A stretch of DNA of 32,238 bases from a bacterium (GTDB lineage Bacteria; Bacillota_I; Bacilli_A; RFN20; DUOZ01), in contig DUOZ01000109.1 of the NCBI GenBank assembly GCA_012838555.1, positions 1 to 32,238 of the forward strand, written 5' to 3'. How positions within the stretch are numbered: position 1 is the stretch's first letter; each line of letters opens with the position of its first letter. Shown here in pieces: positions 1-9,099 of this stretch. The translations under genes were made by a program, and so were the position numbers. The notes below the pieces were generated by a model. The model saw only the letters and a program-made list of their open reading frames with translations, was not told the origin of the DNA and searched no databases.

Positions 1-1328
1 ACAAAAGAGGAGGCCTAATTTTTGAAATCGGTCAACAAAACGGCTTACGTTATACCTTATATTTAGATGACATTATTATTTATGAAGTTGATGATTCATA
101 TTTTAATAAATACAATTTAAACGATGTAGAAGGAGAACCTATTATCACAAATGTTCCTACTATTTATGTAAATACAATTAATAATCAGCAAGTTCCTTAT
201 GATAAAAATATCTATGTTGATGGTACTTTTAATTTAGTTGATGGAGAAAATCCATTCTTAAATATTAATGATTTATCATTAAGAATTAGAGCTAGAGGTA
301 ATAGTAGCCTTTGGATGCCAAAACGATCTTATAGAATTAAATTTAATAAAGCTGTTGATTTATATGGTATGAATAAGAATAAAGACTGGGTTTTACTTGC
401 TAATCATGCTGATAAATCATTAATAAGGAATTATTTAGCCTTTGAGTTAGGTAGTAAACTTTCTAACTTAGAATACACACCTCAATGTATGTTTGTTAAC
501 TTCTATTTTAATAACAATTATGAAGGTCTTTATTTACTTGCTACTCAAATTGAAACAGGTACTAATAGAGTCAATATCGAATATGATTACACTAATGATG
601 ATATTGACATCCCATTCTTAATTGAATGGGATAATCGTTTAACAAATCCTAATGAAAATAATGGAGCTATTGAAGGAATTGATTATTTTGTTGTTGATTG
701 GATACCTTTTGGTTTAAAATATCCAGATTCATTTAATGAAATGACTTATAATCAAAAAAGATATATCTATAATTATATGAACAACGTTCATACTAGTATC
801 TTAAATAGAAAGAATTATGATAGTTTTATTGATGTAGACTCATTTATTGATTATTTTATTGTTCAAGAATTATTTAAGAATGTTGATATGGGATTCGCTA
901 GTGTCTTTATGTATAAAGAAAAAGGTGGAAAATTAAAATTTGGACCACTTTGGGATTTTGACTTAAGTATTGGTAATGCCGATTACATTGATTATAGTCC
1001 TTATAATTGGTTCAGTCAGGATAACTCAGGTAATCCATGGTTTAATAGTTTAATGAAGCACCCAACATTTAAGAAACAATTTACGAAGAGATTTAATGAA
1101 GTTAAAAATACTATTATTCAAGATTTAATTGATAGTGTTGATATTATTGGAAGAGATTTATATGAACATGCTTCTAACAACTTTGAAAGATGGAAAACAC
1201 TAGGTAAATATGATTGGCCTAATCCACCTAAAGTTGTAGCAGCCTCAACGTACGATGAACAAATTTATTATGTTAAAAATTACTTAATCGAACGAGTTAA
1301 ATGGATGGATTATGTCTTAAATGAATAA
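1..1328 (+). CDS. CotH-family protein, 5'-truncated by the window edge
   Basis: The reading frame is open from base 3 and ends at TAA 1326-1328; the beginning lies outside the window. The ATG at 315 is internal, because the frame continues unbroken upstream and the CotH core begins before it (RARGNSS at about 285-308). Within the core I see PKRSYRIKF, then ADKSLIRNYLAFEL, and GPLWDFDLSIGN near 945-975. The last of these matches the metal-binding DFD segment of CotH protein-kinase-like domains. The first 30 or so codons (RGGLIFEIG, then YTLYLDDIIIYE) resemble the end of a jelly-roll carbohydrate-binding module; that part is inference. CotH is a spore-coat kinase in Bacillus, but many bacteria carry secreted CotH proteins attached to other domains and not tied to spores. 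Family confidence is high; the role is unknown. Confidence 0.85.
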   Translation, partial: KRGGLIFEIGQQNGLRYTLYLDDIIIYEVDDSYFNKYNLNDVEGEPIITNVPTIYVNTINNQQVPYDKNIYVDGTFNLVDGENPFLNINDLSLRIRARGNSSLWMPKRSYRIKFNKAVDLYGMNKNKDWVLLANHADKSLIRNYLAFELGSKLSNLEYTPQCMFVNFYFNNNYEGLYLLATQIETGTNRVNIEYDYTNDDIDIPFLIEWDNRLTNPNENNGAIEGIDYFVVDWIPFGLKYPDSFNEMTYNQKRYIYNYMNNVHTSILNRKNYDSFIDVDSFIDYFIVQELFKNVDMGFASVFMYKEKGGKLKFGPLWDFDLSIGNADYIDYSPYNWFSQDNSGNPWFNSLMKHPTFKKQFTKRFNEVKNTIIQDLIDSVDIIGRDLYEHASNNFERWKTLGKYDWPNPPKVVAASTYDEQIYYVKNYLIERVKWMDYVLNE

Positions 1329-1349
1329 ATGTTCCAACTGAGTAGTTAT

Positions 1350-1386
1350 AGAACTGATATCAATAGGTGTCAGTTCTTTTATTTTT
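1350..1386 (+). terminator. Rho-independent terminator of the CotH gene
   Basis: A 12-bp stem (1350-1361 pairing with 1366-1377, two G-U pairs) with an AATA loop is followed by TTTATTTTT. It lies 22 bases after the CotH stop codon. Confidence 0.85.
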
Positions 1387-1412
1387 AAATATAGACAAAT
1401 GAAGTAAATTTA

Positions 1413-1449
1413 AAATAAAAAGCATAGCTACTATAAAAATAACTATGCT
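1413..1449 (-). terminator. Rho-independent terminator of tmk-holB
   Basis: On the minus strand AGCATAG (1449-1443) pairs with CTATGCT (1427-1421) and is followed by TTTTTATTTTA. It lies just past the holB stop codon, facing the CotH terminator. Confidence 0.8.
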
Positions 1450-1475
1450 AGTATTTAAATTGATATAAATTGTAA

Positions 1476-2450
1476 CTATCTAATTTTATAGAATAAACTA
1501 TCAATTAATAATGAAGTATTGACATTGTAATTCATATTACCTCGATAAAGAATAACTTCCTTTATTTTAGAATTAACATCATTTAATTTAGATGCTAAAT
1601 CTTTTAATATCGGTTCTGATTCTTTAAAAGATATTTCTTGATTATATTGTATTTTATAAATGTCTTTTAACGCTATTTCTAATAGAGCTAAAAATAAATC
1701 AATGCTATTTTTATCATAAGTAAGACTCTTTAATTCACTTTGAGCATAATAAGGTAAATATTTAGGAGATTCAACCCAGTGTCTTAAGATATCTATTAAA
1801 GTATCTTTAACTTTAATATAATTACCATTATCATACATTCGCTTTATTTCTTCGATATTATTGGTTATTGATGTTAAAATTTCACTATCTTCTTTTGAAT
1901 AACCAAGTTCAATTAACTTATTAATGACTTCATCTTTGGGATTATCTTTTAATCTAATTAATTGGCATCTTGATATTATTGTAGGTAATACTTTGGTTAA
2001 ATTCTCTGTTGTAATAATAGCTAATACATCATCAGTTGGCTCTTCCAAAAATTTAAGTAAACTATTAATCGCTCCACTACTAGAATTTTCAATTAAATGA
2101 ATTATATAAATCTTTTTACCGGCAGCTTCTAAAGCTGTTTTAGAAAACTCTTCATGAATTTTTTCAACTTGATCTTTTTTAATTGATGATTTTGAACCAT
2201 CAAGAAAAATCAAATCATAATAAGATCCATTATCGATTCTTATACAGTTTAAACATTCTCCACAACCTAAATAGTCAACTTTATTCTCACATAAATATGA
2301 ACGCGCAATTAAAAATGCTGTCTCAATTAATGGAGAGGCTGCAGATCCATTTAGTAAATAAGCATGCGAAAATTTGTTGTTCTTGAATCCATTTTTGATT
2401 GTTTCAAAAGCAACAGGTTGATTTTTTTGAAATTCTTCTAAATAATTCAT
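1476..2450 (-). CDS. holB: DNA polymerase III subunit delta'
   Basis: This is the clamp-loader delta' subunit, 324 aa, which with delta and DnaX loads the beta sliding clamp onto DNA. The AAA+ fold is visible: a degenerate P-loop at residues 31-41, as expected for the non-ATPase delta', a cysteine cluster at C54, C63, C66 and C69 (the zinc module of clamp-loader AAA+ proteins), LLKFLEEP at 131-138 and the SRC motif at 160-162 that supplies the arginine finger. The SD (AAGGAAGTG) overlaps the tmk stop codon, so the gene is translated in tandem with tmk. In Bacillus, tmk and holB are also in one operon, but there two small genes (darA and yaaR) lie between them; these are absent here. Confidence 0.95.
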   Translation of the reverse strand: MNYLEEFQKNQPVAFETIKNGFKNNKFSHAYLLNGSAASPLIETAFLIARSYLCENKVDYLGCGECLNCIRIDNGSYYDLIFLDGSKSSIKKDQVEKIHEEFSKTALEAAGKKIYIIHLIENSSSGAINSLLKFLEEPTDDVLAIITTENLTKVLPTIISRCQLIRLKDNPKDEVINKLIELGYSKEDSEILTSITNNIEEIKRMYDNGNYIKVKDTLIDILRHWVESPKYLPYYAQSELKSLTYDKNSIDLFLALLEIALKDIYKIQYNQEISFKESEPILKDLASKLNDVNSKIKEVILYRGNMNYNVNTSLLIDSLFYKIR

Positions 2451-2461
2451 ACTACACTTCC

Positions 2462-3094
2462 TTACTGATTTGAACCATTTAATAGTCCCTTGACAATACT
2501 ATATATGTTTTCAAATACAGCGTCTTCATCTAGTGAGGCATCAATAACCTTAAAGCGTTCTGGAAAACGCGAAATAACATGAAGGTAACCTTGATAAACA
2601 TTATTATGGAAATCTAACTCTTCTGCATCCAAACGATCAACTTCTCTTTTGTTTTTCTTAATTCTTTTTAAAGCATCCTCAGGAGTAATATCAAAGAAGA
2701 TTGTAAAGTTTGGCATAAAATTTTCGATTGCAAACAAATTAATCCGTAATACCTCATCAATACCTATCTTTCTTGCGTAGCCTTGGTATGCTAAAGAAGA
2801 ATCAATAAAACGATCGCAAATAACTGTTGTGTTGTTTTTAATGGCAGGTAATATCTTATCCATTAAATGCTGTCTTCTTGAAGCGGCATAAAGTAAAACT
2901 TCAGTTTTGTCATCCATCCCTGTATTTTTCTTATCTAGGATTACTTTACGTATTTGTTCTGCTATATAACTACCACCTGGTTCACGAGTATAAAAAACAT
3001 CGAATCCCTCTTCGCCTAGCTTTTTTACCAATCTTTTGGCGGCAGTTGTTTTACCACTTCCATCTGGACCTTCGATACTAATAAAAAAAGCCAT
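2462..3094 (-). CDS. tmk: Thymidylate kinase
   Basis: Converts dTMP to dTDP with ATP in the cytoplasm. The P-loop GPDGSGKT is at residues 9-16, TREPGG at 36-41 and DRF at 94-96, followed by SSLAYQGYAR. I place the start at ATG 3094 (MAFFISIEGPDG, 210 aa). A GTG three codons upstream is part of the SD (AAGGGGTGG), whereas ATG 3094 is correctly spaced from it. A promoter sits directly upstream, and holB follows after 11 bases. The length is normal for the family. Confidence 0.96.
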   Translation of the reverse strand: MAFFISIEGPDGSGKTTAAKRLVKKLGEEGFDVFYTREPGGSYIAEQIRKVILDKKNTGMDDKTEVLLYAASRRQHLMDKILPAIKNNTTVICDRFIDSSLAYQGYARKIGIDEVLRINLFAIENFMPNFTIFFDITPEDALKRIKKNKREVDRLDAEELDFHNNVYQGYLHVISRFPERFKVIDASLDEDAVFENIYSIVKGLLNGSNQ

Positions 3095-3117
3095 CTGATC
3101 CACCCCTTAACAGATAC

Positions 3118-3146
3118 ATTATATAGATAATTTTTGCTAATAACAA
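3118..3146 (-). promoter_or_regulatory. Sigma-A promoter of tmk-holB
   Basis: TTGTTA (3146-3141), a 17-base spacer and a perfect TATAAT (3123-3118) on the minus strand, about 25 bases before the tmk start. Confidence 0.75.
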
Positions 3147-3317
3147 TATTTAAAATTTAATTTAAATATAAATTTCGCTTAGATTATTCACAAATTTAGT
3201 AATTTTTCTCTAAAAGAGATGCTTTATTGGGTATAAAATTATATTTTGACCAAAATTCACTTTTATTTAATCGATTTTATTAACATTAATAATTTATATA
3301 TTTTAATTTGATAAATA

Positions 3318-3326
3318 TGGTAAAAT
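3318..3326 (+). promoter_or_regulatory. Extended -10 promoter of ricT-rsmI
   Basis: TGGTAAAAT reads as an extended -10 (TGn plus TAAAAT at 3321-3326), 24 bases before the ricT ATG. No convincing -35 box is seen. The 3104-3350 gap holds only the two divergent promoters and AT-rich sequence. Confidence 0.55.
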
Positions 3327-3350
3327 AAAAGGTGCAAAGGAGAGATATTA

Positions 3351-4259
3351 ATGAATGAACACCTAGAAGATGAAATGCTCCTTAGTGAACAAGAACAACA
3401 TGATATTAAAAGTAGTGAAAGCATTACTTCAAATAAATATGAAGATGGTTATATTGTAAGCGTTAGATATATAAGTTCTAATCGTTCTTATTATTTTTAT
3501 ACATCTGATGATTCATTAAGAGTGAATGATAAAGTAGTTGTTGAAACTGTTAGAGGTTTAGAACTAGCAGTTGTTATTGGTGAGCCAAAAGATATTCGTG
3601 AGTTTGTTCTTGATTTAGAATTAAAGCCAGTCGTTAGAAGGGCTACCCAAGAAGATGAAGAAAACTACGAGATAAACTTAGAGAAGGCTCAAGAAGCATA
3701 TAAAATTTGCGAAGAATGTGTTAAACAATTAGATTTAAAGATGCGGTTAATTAAAGCTGAATACACATTAGACGCATCAAAAGTCATTATTATTTATGTT
3801 GCAGACGAAAGAGTAGACTTTAGAGAATTATTAAAAGAATTAGCAGCTAAACTTAGATGTAGAATTGAATTAAGACAAATCGGTTCTAGAGACCGTTCCA
3901 AAATTGTTGGCGGGATTGGTGCTTGCGGATTACCACTTTGTTGTTCTACATTCTTAGGTGATTTTGATGGTATCAGTATTAATATGGCTAAAAACCAATA
4001 CTTAGCCTTAAATATTCAAAAACTTTCTGGTCATTGTGGAAAATTAATTTGTTGTTTGAAATATGAAGATGATGAGTATACAAGACTAAGACAAGGCTTG
4101 CCAAAAATAGGTCAAAAACTTCATTATGATGATAAGATTTATAAAATTGCTAGTATTAATGTTCTTACAGGAGCGGTTAGACTAGAATCGCCTGAAAATA
4201 TTATTAACTTACATTTAGATGAGGTTAAAGAATTAATCGAATCTTATAAGGAAGGATAG
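3351..4259 (+). CDS. ricT: PSP1-domain protein RicT (YaaT)
   Basis: A 302-aa protein with the PSP1 C-terminal domain. In Bacillus, YaaT/RicT forms a complex with RicA (YmcA) and RicF (YlbF) that carries [4Fe-4S] clusters and steers RNase Y mRNA processing. Cysteines that could serve as ligands are visible at C192, C197, C198, C229, C234 and C235 (GACGLPLCC and GHCGKLICC). The first 30 residues are an acidic extension. The start follows a good SD (AAAGGAGAG). rsmI begins one base after the stop codon, so the two are translationally coupled. RNase Y (rny) is in the same window. The family call is firm; the presence of RicA and RicF cannot be judged here. Confidence 0.93.
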   Translation: MNEHLEDEMLLSEQEQHDIKSSESITSNKYEDGYIVSVRYISSNRSYYFYTSDDSLRVNDKVVVETVRGLELAVVIGEPKDIREFVLDLELKPVVRRATQEDEENYEINLEKAQEAYKICEECVKQLDLKMRLIKAEYTLDASKVIIIYVADERVDFRELLKELAAKLRCRIELRQIGSRDRSKIVGGIGACGLPLCCSTFLGDFDGISINMAKNQYLALNIQKLSGHCGKLICCLKYEDDEYTRLRQGLPKIGQKLHYDDKIYKIASINVLTGAVRLESPENIINLHLDEVKELIESYKEG

Positions 4260-4260
4260 T

Positions 4261-5091
4261 ATGGTTAAAATTGGTACTTTATTTGTTGTAGCTACTCCGA
4301 TTGGAAATTTAAGTGAAATGACGCCTCGAGCAATCGATGTTTTAAATAGCGTCGATTTAATCGCATGTGAAGATACACGGGTAACAAAGAATCTGTGTCA
4401 TCACTTTAATATTTCCAAACCATTACTTTCTACTCATGAGCATAATGAAATTTTTTCTAGTATTAAGATTATTGAAAAAATCCTAGAAGGAAAAAATGTC
4501 GCTCTTGTATCTGATGCTGGTTATCCAGGTATCAGTGATCCAGGAAATAAAGTTATTATCAAAGCAATCGATTGTGATATTAAAGTTGAGGTTATCTCTG
4601 GGCCTTGTGCGATTATTAATGCTTTAGTAGGTTCAGGACTTCCTAGTGATAGATTTTATTTTCATGGTTTTTTAAAAAGTAAATCAACCGATCGGATTAA
4701 AGAATTAAAAACTTTAATTGATCGAAGTGAAACCTTAATTTTTTATGAAGCACCACATCGAATTAAAGATTCACTAGAAGATATGGCTTTAATTTTAGGG
4801 AAAGAAAGACGAGCTTGTATTTGTAGAGAGTTAACAAAAAAATTTGAAGAATATATACGTGGTAATTTAGAAGAATTGATATATAAAGCATCATTTGGTT
4901 TAAAAGGTGAAATGGTTGTCGTTGTTGAAGGCCAAACATTAAGAGAGCAAGTAACGATTTCTAGAAGTGAAATCTTACAAGAAATAGACTCAAAAATATC
5001 TAAAGGTATGAGTGCAAAAGATGCGATTAATGAAGTAGCAAAAATGCATAATTTATCTAAAAACGAAGTGTATCGACTTTATCATCAATAG
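4261..5091 (+). CDS. rsmI: 16S rRNA (cytidine-1402-2'-O)-methyltransferase
   Basis: A SAM-dependent methyltransferase that 2'-O-methylates C1402 in the decoding centre of 16S rRNA. The TP_methylase fold motifs are present: ATPIGNL at residues 11-17, EDTR at 37-40, SDAGYPGISDPG at 84-95 and ISGPCA near 112. The length (276 aa) is usual. Its start is one base after the ricT stop, with GAAGGA in the end of ricT as SD. In Bacillus the homologue (yabC/yraL type) also lies downstream of yaaT, a few genes away. Confidence 0.95.
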   Translation: MVKIGTLFVVATPIGNLSEMTPRAIDVLNSVDLIACEDTRVTKNLCHHFNISKPLLSTHEHNEIFSSIKIIEKILEGKNVALVSDAGYPGISDPGNKVIIKAIDCDIKVEVISGPCAIINALVGSGLPSDRFYFHGFLKSKSTDRIKELKTLIDRSETLIFYEAPHRIKDSLEDMALILGKERRACICRELTKKFEEYIRGNLEELIYKASFGLKGEMVVVVEGQTLREQVTISRSEILQEIDSKISKGMSAKDAINEVAKMHNLSKNEVYRLYHQ

Positions 5092-5174
5092 TGTCATTAA
5101 TTATTAGTTAAGGCAATTAAGGTCTTTAATTTGCTTTAAACTAAATCCAACTATTTATAATTAGTATTTAATTA

Positions 5175-5203
5175 TATACATTGCTTGAAAAATTTGCTAA
5201 AAT
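5175..5203 (+). promoter_or_regulatory. Promoter of the EF-G-like gene
   Basis: TATACA (5175-5180), a 17-base spacer and TAAAAT (5198-5203) with an extended TGC in front. A short palindromic stretch, CGCTT-T-AAGCG overlapping AAGCGCTT (5216-5229), lies just downstream in the leader and could be an operator; that is speculative. Confidence 0.55.
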
Positions 5204-5273
5204 AGATACGATAATCGCTTTAAGCGCTTGCAATGTTATTTTTAAAATTAGATGAGAGGATGAATAGAATTAT

Positions 5274-7352
5274 ATGAAAGATTATCAACCGGACAAGATT
5301 AAAACAATAGCCTTATTAGGTCATCAGGGTAGTGGGAAAACCTCACTGATTGAATCATTATTATTTGTTAATAAGTTAATTACGAAAAAAGGTACAACTG
5401 AAGACGGTAATACCCACTCTGACTTCACAAAAGAAGAAAAGAGCATGAAAGTCTCAGTTTACTCAACTGTATTCCCCATTGAATATCAAGATCATAAATT
5501 TAATTTTATTGATACACCAGGTTTCCTTGATTTCGTTGGAGAAGTAAATTCAGCATTAAAAGCTGCTCAAAGTGCTATTCTAGTAGTTGACGCAAGTAAA
5601 GGTGTTGAAGTTGGTACTAGATTAATGTGGAAATCAATCCGCGCAAAGAGCAAACCTAGTATAATCTTTATTAATAAAATGGATAAATTATCAGCTCCAT
5701 TTGAAGAACTAATTGACCAAATTAGAAGTAAATTCGGTAAGAAAGTTGTTCCTCTTTGCTGGCCAATCGGTAAGAGCGAAAACTTTGATGGATATGTTGA
5801 TGTTTTAGAAAATCGCGCCAAAATCTTTAATGGAACTAATGTTGAAGATGGTGATGTCCATCCTGATAAACAAGAACATATTAACCAACTTCGTGAAATG
5901 ATCGTTGAATCAGTCGCTGAAGTTAATGATGATATTTGTGAAAAATTCCTTGTTGGAGAAGAAGTTGGTAATGAAGAATTACAAGAAGCTTTAACACAAG
6001 CAGTTAGAGAAGGTCTTCTTGTACCAATCCTAGTTGGTTCTGCTTCAAAGAATGTTGGAATTACTACTTTATTAGACAAGGTTCAAGAATATTTACCTTC
6101 TGCAACTGATGAAATTGCTAAATTTGCTGATGGTGATGAAAATGAATACGAAGAAAGAGTCCATGATGTGTCTGTAGATGCTCCATTCTCTGGATTTGTC
6201 TTTAAGACTGTTGTCGATCCTTTCTTAGGTCGTATTTCATATATTATTGTACGCTCTGGAACTTTAACAAATGGTCAAACTATTTATATTTCTAATAAAG
6301 AAGTTAAAGAGAAAGTCGGTAATGTTTCTTACCTCTTTGGTAAAGATCATATTGAAGCAACAAAAGTTGTTGCAGGCGATATCGGTGTCATCGTTAAATC
6401 CAATAATTTAGAAACTGGTGATACTCTTTGTGATGAAGCACATAAAGTTGTTTATGCTCCAATCAATAATCCTCAACCTACATTAGATGTAAGCATTGTT
6501 GTTAAAACTAAGAACGATGAAGGAAAAATTGGGGAAGCATTAAGAAAGATCGCCATGGAAGATTTAACTGTTACAGTTAATCGTAACCAAGTTACTAAAC
6601 AATTACTTGTTGGTGGTTTAGGTCAATTACATATTGACGTTGTTAAAGATAAACTTAAAAACATTTATAACATTGATGTTATTCAAGAACCTGCTAAGAT
6701 TGCTTATAAAGAAACAATCAAAGGTAAGAGTGATGTCATAGGTAGATATGTAAAACAATCTGGTGGCGGCGGCCAATACGGTATTGTTAACATTAGATTT
6801 GAACCAAGTGAACAAGAGTTTGAATTTGTTAATGATATCTTTGGTGGTGCAGTTCCATCAAACTTCATTCCTGCTGTTGAAAAAGGCTTAATCGAATCAA
6901 TGAAAACGGGTGTCTTAACAGGAAACCCAGTCATTGGTATTAAAGCAACTCTTTATGATGGAAAACACCATGCTGTTGACTCTAGTGAATTAGCATTTAA
7001 AATGGCTGCATCACTTGCATTTAAAGAAGGTTGTAAACAAGCTAACCCTACACTTCTAGAACCTATTATGGAAGTTAGAGTTACTGTTCCACAAGAATAT
7101 GTTGGAGACGTTATGGGTGACTTAAGTAAACGTAGAGGTCTAGTCATGGGTATGGAACCAGCTGATGATGAATCAGTAATTGTTGCTCAAGTTCCTCAAT
7201 CAGAAATTTTAAGTTACATCGTTGACTTAAAAACAATGACTCAAGCTCAAGCAACATTTACTTCAACATTTGTAAGATATGATGAAGTACCAGCTCATAT
7301 CGCTGAAAAAGTCATTCAAGAATTAAACGCTGAAGCAGTTGAATCTAAGTAA
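5274..7352 (+). CDS. Elongation factor G-like GTPase (EF-G2 type)
   Basis: A 692-aa translational GTPase. G1 is GHQGSGKTS (16-24), not the AHIDAGKTT of housekeeping EF-G. G3 is DTPGF (80-84) and G4 is NKMD (134-137). Domains II to V follow in EF-G order, with SGGGGQYG near residue 500 marking domain IV. The variant G1 and the short switch region place it in the EF-G-like/EF-G2 paralogue group, whose exact role is not settled, so I do not call it fusA. The SD GAGAGG (5254-5259) is 14 bases from the ATG, which is longer than usual. The gene is monocistronic, with its own promoter and terminator. Confidence 0.9.
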   Translation: MKDYQPDKIKTIALLGHQGSGKTSLIESLLFVNKLITKKGTTEDGNTHSDFTKEEKSMKVSVYSTVFPIEYQDHKFNFIDTPGFLDFVGEVNSALKAAQSAILVVDASKGVEVGTRLMWKSIRAKSKPSIIFINKMDKLSAPFEELIDQIRSKFGKKVVPLCWPIGKSENFDGYVDVLENRAKIFNGTNVEDGDVHPDKQEHINQLREMIVESVAEVNDDICEKFLVGEEVGNEELQEALTQAVREGLLVPILVGSASKNVGITTLLDKVQEYLPSATDEIAKFADGDENEYEERVHDVSVDAPFSGFVFKTVVDPFLGRISYIIVRSGTLTNGQTIYISNKEVKEKVGNVSYLFGKDHIEATKVVAGDIGVIVKSNNLETGDTLCDEAHKVVYAPINNPQPTLDVSIVVKTKNDEGKIGEALRKIAMEDLTVTVNRNQVTKQLLVGGLGQLHIDVVKDKLKNIYNIDVIQEPAKIAYKETIKGKSDVIGRYVKQSGGGGQYGIVNIRFEPSEQEFEFVNDIFGGAVPSNFIPAVEKGLIESMKTGVLTGNPVIGIKATLYDGKHHAVDSSELAFKMAASLAFKEGCKQANPTLLEPIMEVRVTVPQEYVGDVMGDLSKRRGLVMGMEPADDESVIVAQVPQSEILSYIVDLKTMTQAQATFTSTFVRYDEVPAHIAEKVIQELNAEAVESK

Positions 7353-7360
7353 TTATTAAC

Positions 7361-7392
7361 AAATACCGGTTTATAAAAGCCGGTATTTTTTA
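7361..7392 (+). terminator. Terminator of the EF-G-like gene
   Basis: A 9-bp perfect stem AAATACCGG (7361-7369) / CCGGTATTT (7380-7388) is followed by a T run. Confidence 0.9.
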
Positions 7393-7441
7393 ATTCTTGG
7401 TCTATAATATTAAAGAATCCAGTTATTAGATGTTCCACGTA

Positions 7442-7471
7442 TTGAAATGAAGTTTAAATTAATGCTAAAAT
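7442..7471 (+). promoter_or_regulatory. Promoter of the metG-mnmG-rsmG-parAB operon
   Basis: TTGAAA (7442-7447), an 18-base spacer and TAAAAT (7466-7471) with an extended TGC. The SD TAAGGAG follows 5 bases before the metG ATG region. The -35 box overlaps a parS-like half site (7431-7446). Confidence 0.65.
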
Positions 7472-7498
7472 ATAAAATACTGGTAAGGAGTTGTTACT

Positions 7499-9085
7499 AT
7501 GAGCAAAACATTTTATATCACTACCCCGATTTATTACACAAGTGGAAACTTACACATTGGTCACGCTTATACTACGGTAATTTGTGACGCAATTGCTAGA
7601 TATAAAAAGATGCGTGGTTATGATGTTTTTTATTTAACTGGTACCGATGAACACGGTCAAAAAGTTCAACAAAAAGCTTTACAAGCTAATAAAACACCTA
7701 AACAGTTCGTTGATGAACTTGTTAATGGTATTAAAGAATTATGGTCAAACCTAAAAATTGATTATAATCACTTTATTCGAACAACTGATGATTATCACGT
7801 TGAAACTGTTCAAAAAGTTTTTTCTAAACTAATTGAACAAGGTGATATATATAAAGGAGTTTATGAAGGATGGTATTGTACACCATGTGAAGCTTTCTTT
7901 ACTGAAAGTCAACTTGATGAAAACCATAACTGTCCAGATTGTGGACGTCCTGTTCATAAAGCCCAAGAGGATGCTTATTTTTTCAAGATGTCAAAATATG
8001 CTGATAAATTAATCAAGTATTATGAAGAACATCCAGAATTCGTTGAACCTGAAAGTCGTAAAAATGAAATGATTAATAGTTTCTTAAAACCAGGTTTAGA
8101 AGACTTATGTGTTTCAAGAACTTCTTTTGACTGGGGTGTAAAAGTCAAAGAAGATCCAAAACACGTTGTTTATGTTTGGATTGATGCTTTAACTAACTAT
8201 ATTAGTGCTTTAGGTTATACACAAGAAAACGATGATTTATTTAAAAAGTTCTGGCATAATGATGAAAACCATGAAATCCTTCATATTGTTGGAAAAGAAA
8301 TCGTTCGCTTCCATGTCATTTATTGGCCGATTATTCTATTAGCTTTAGATCTACCATTACCGACTAAAATTTTTGCCCATGGTTGGATCATCATGAAAGA
8401 TGGTAAGATGGGTAAATCAAAAGGTAATGTTGTCGAACCTAATGTCTTAATTAATCGTTATGGTCTTGATGCCTTAAGATATTATTTAACAAATGCCATT
8501 CCTTTGGGAAATGATGGCTTATTTACTCCAGAATTATTTATTGAAAAAGTTAATACTGATTTAGCAAATAATCTAGGAAACCTTTTAAGTCGTACAGTTT
8601 CAATGGTTATTAAGTACTTTGATGGTGTTGTGCCTACTTATAACGGTACTTTAAATGAAATTGATGAAAATTTAGAGAAAGATGCTAAAAAATTTATTAA
8701 TCGATATGAAGAACATTTTGATAAATATGAAGTAGATGAAGCTTCAAGTGCTGTTTTTGATTATTTATCACGTGCTAATAAATATATTGATGAGTCTCAA
8801 CCTTGGGTATTAGCAAAAGATGAAAGCAAGAGAGAAGAACTTGCTTCAGTTATGACTCATTTAGTTTTAGCACTCTATCAAAGTGCGATTATGTTACAAC
8901 CTTTCCTTGTAGAAACTCCATCTAAAATCTTTGAACAACTTGGTGCATCTACACCTAATTATGAAGATTTAAGAAATTTAAACGCTGTTGATGGATTAAA
9001 TGTTGTTAAGGGTACTCCTCTATTCCCTCGCTTAGAAATTGAAAAAGAAATTGAATATATTCAAAGTAATATGCCTTCTAAATAG
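7499..9085 (+). CDS. metG: Methionyl-tRNA synthetase
   Basis: A class I aminoacyl-tRNA synthetase that charges tRNA-Met. HIGH is at residues 19-22. A zinc knuckle is formed by C127, C130, C145 and C148, and WIDALTNYISALGY is at about 227-240. The KMSKS loop reads KMGKS (303-307). At 528 aa it lacks the C-terminal EMAP-like tRNA-binding domain found in the roughly 660-aa Bacillus enzyme; compact forms like this are known in Mollicutes. The start has an SD (TAAGGAG) and a good promoter. mnmG starts 14 bases after the stop. Confidence 0.97.
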   Translation: MSKTFYITTPIYYTSGNLHIGHAYTTVICDAIARYKKMRGYDVFYLTGTDEHGQKVQQKALQANKTPKQFVDELVNGIKELWSNLKIDYNHFIRTTDDYHVETVQKVFSKLIEQGDIYKGVYEGWYCTPCEAFFTESQLDENHNCPDCGRPVHKAQEDAYFFKMSKYADKLIKYYEEHPEFVEPESRKNEMINSFLKPGLEDLCVSRTSFDWGVKVKEDPKHVVYVWIDALTNYISALGYTQENDDLFKKFWHNDENHEILHIVGKEIVRFHVIYWPIILLALDLPLPTKIFAHGWIIMKDGKMGKSKGNVVEPNVLINRYGLDALRYYLTNAIPLGNDGLFTPELFIEKVNTDLANNLGNLLSRTVSMVIKYFDGVVPTYNGTLNEIDENLEKDAKKFINRYEEHFDKYEVDEASSAVFDYLSRANKYIDESQPWVLAKDESKREELASVMTHLVLALYQSAIMLQPFLVETPSKIFEQLGASTPNYEDLRNLNAVDGLNVVKGTPLFPRLEIEKEIEYIQSNMPSK

Positions 9086-9099
9086 AATAGGAAATTATT

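Noticed and set aside
315-1328. CotH gene starting at ATG 315
   Set aside because: The frame is open back to base 3 and encodes conserved CotH residues before 315, with no SD at 315.
5108-5139. AT-rich hairpin TTAAGGCAA/TTGCTTTAA after rsmI as a terminator
   Set aside because: It is not followed by a T run and has few G-C pairs. A clear terminator for ricT-rsmI was not found.
7303-7352. UGA read as tryptophan (Mollicute code 4)
   Set aside because: Tryptophans are TGG throughout, and pth stops at TGA in an ATGA overlap with mfd; read-through would run into mfd out of frame.
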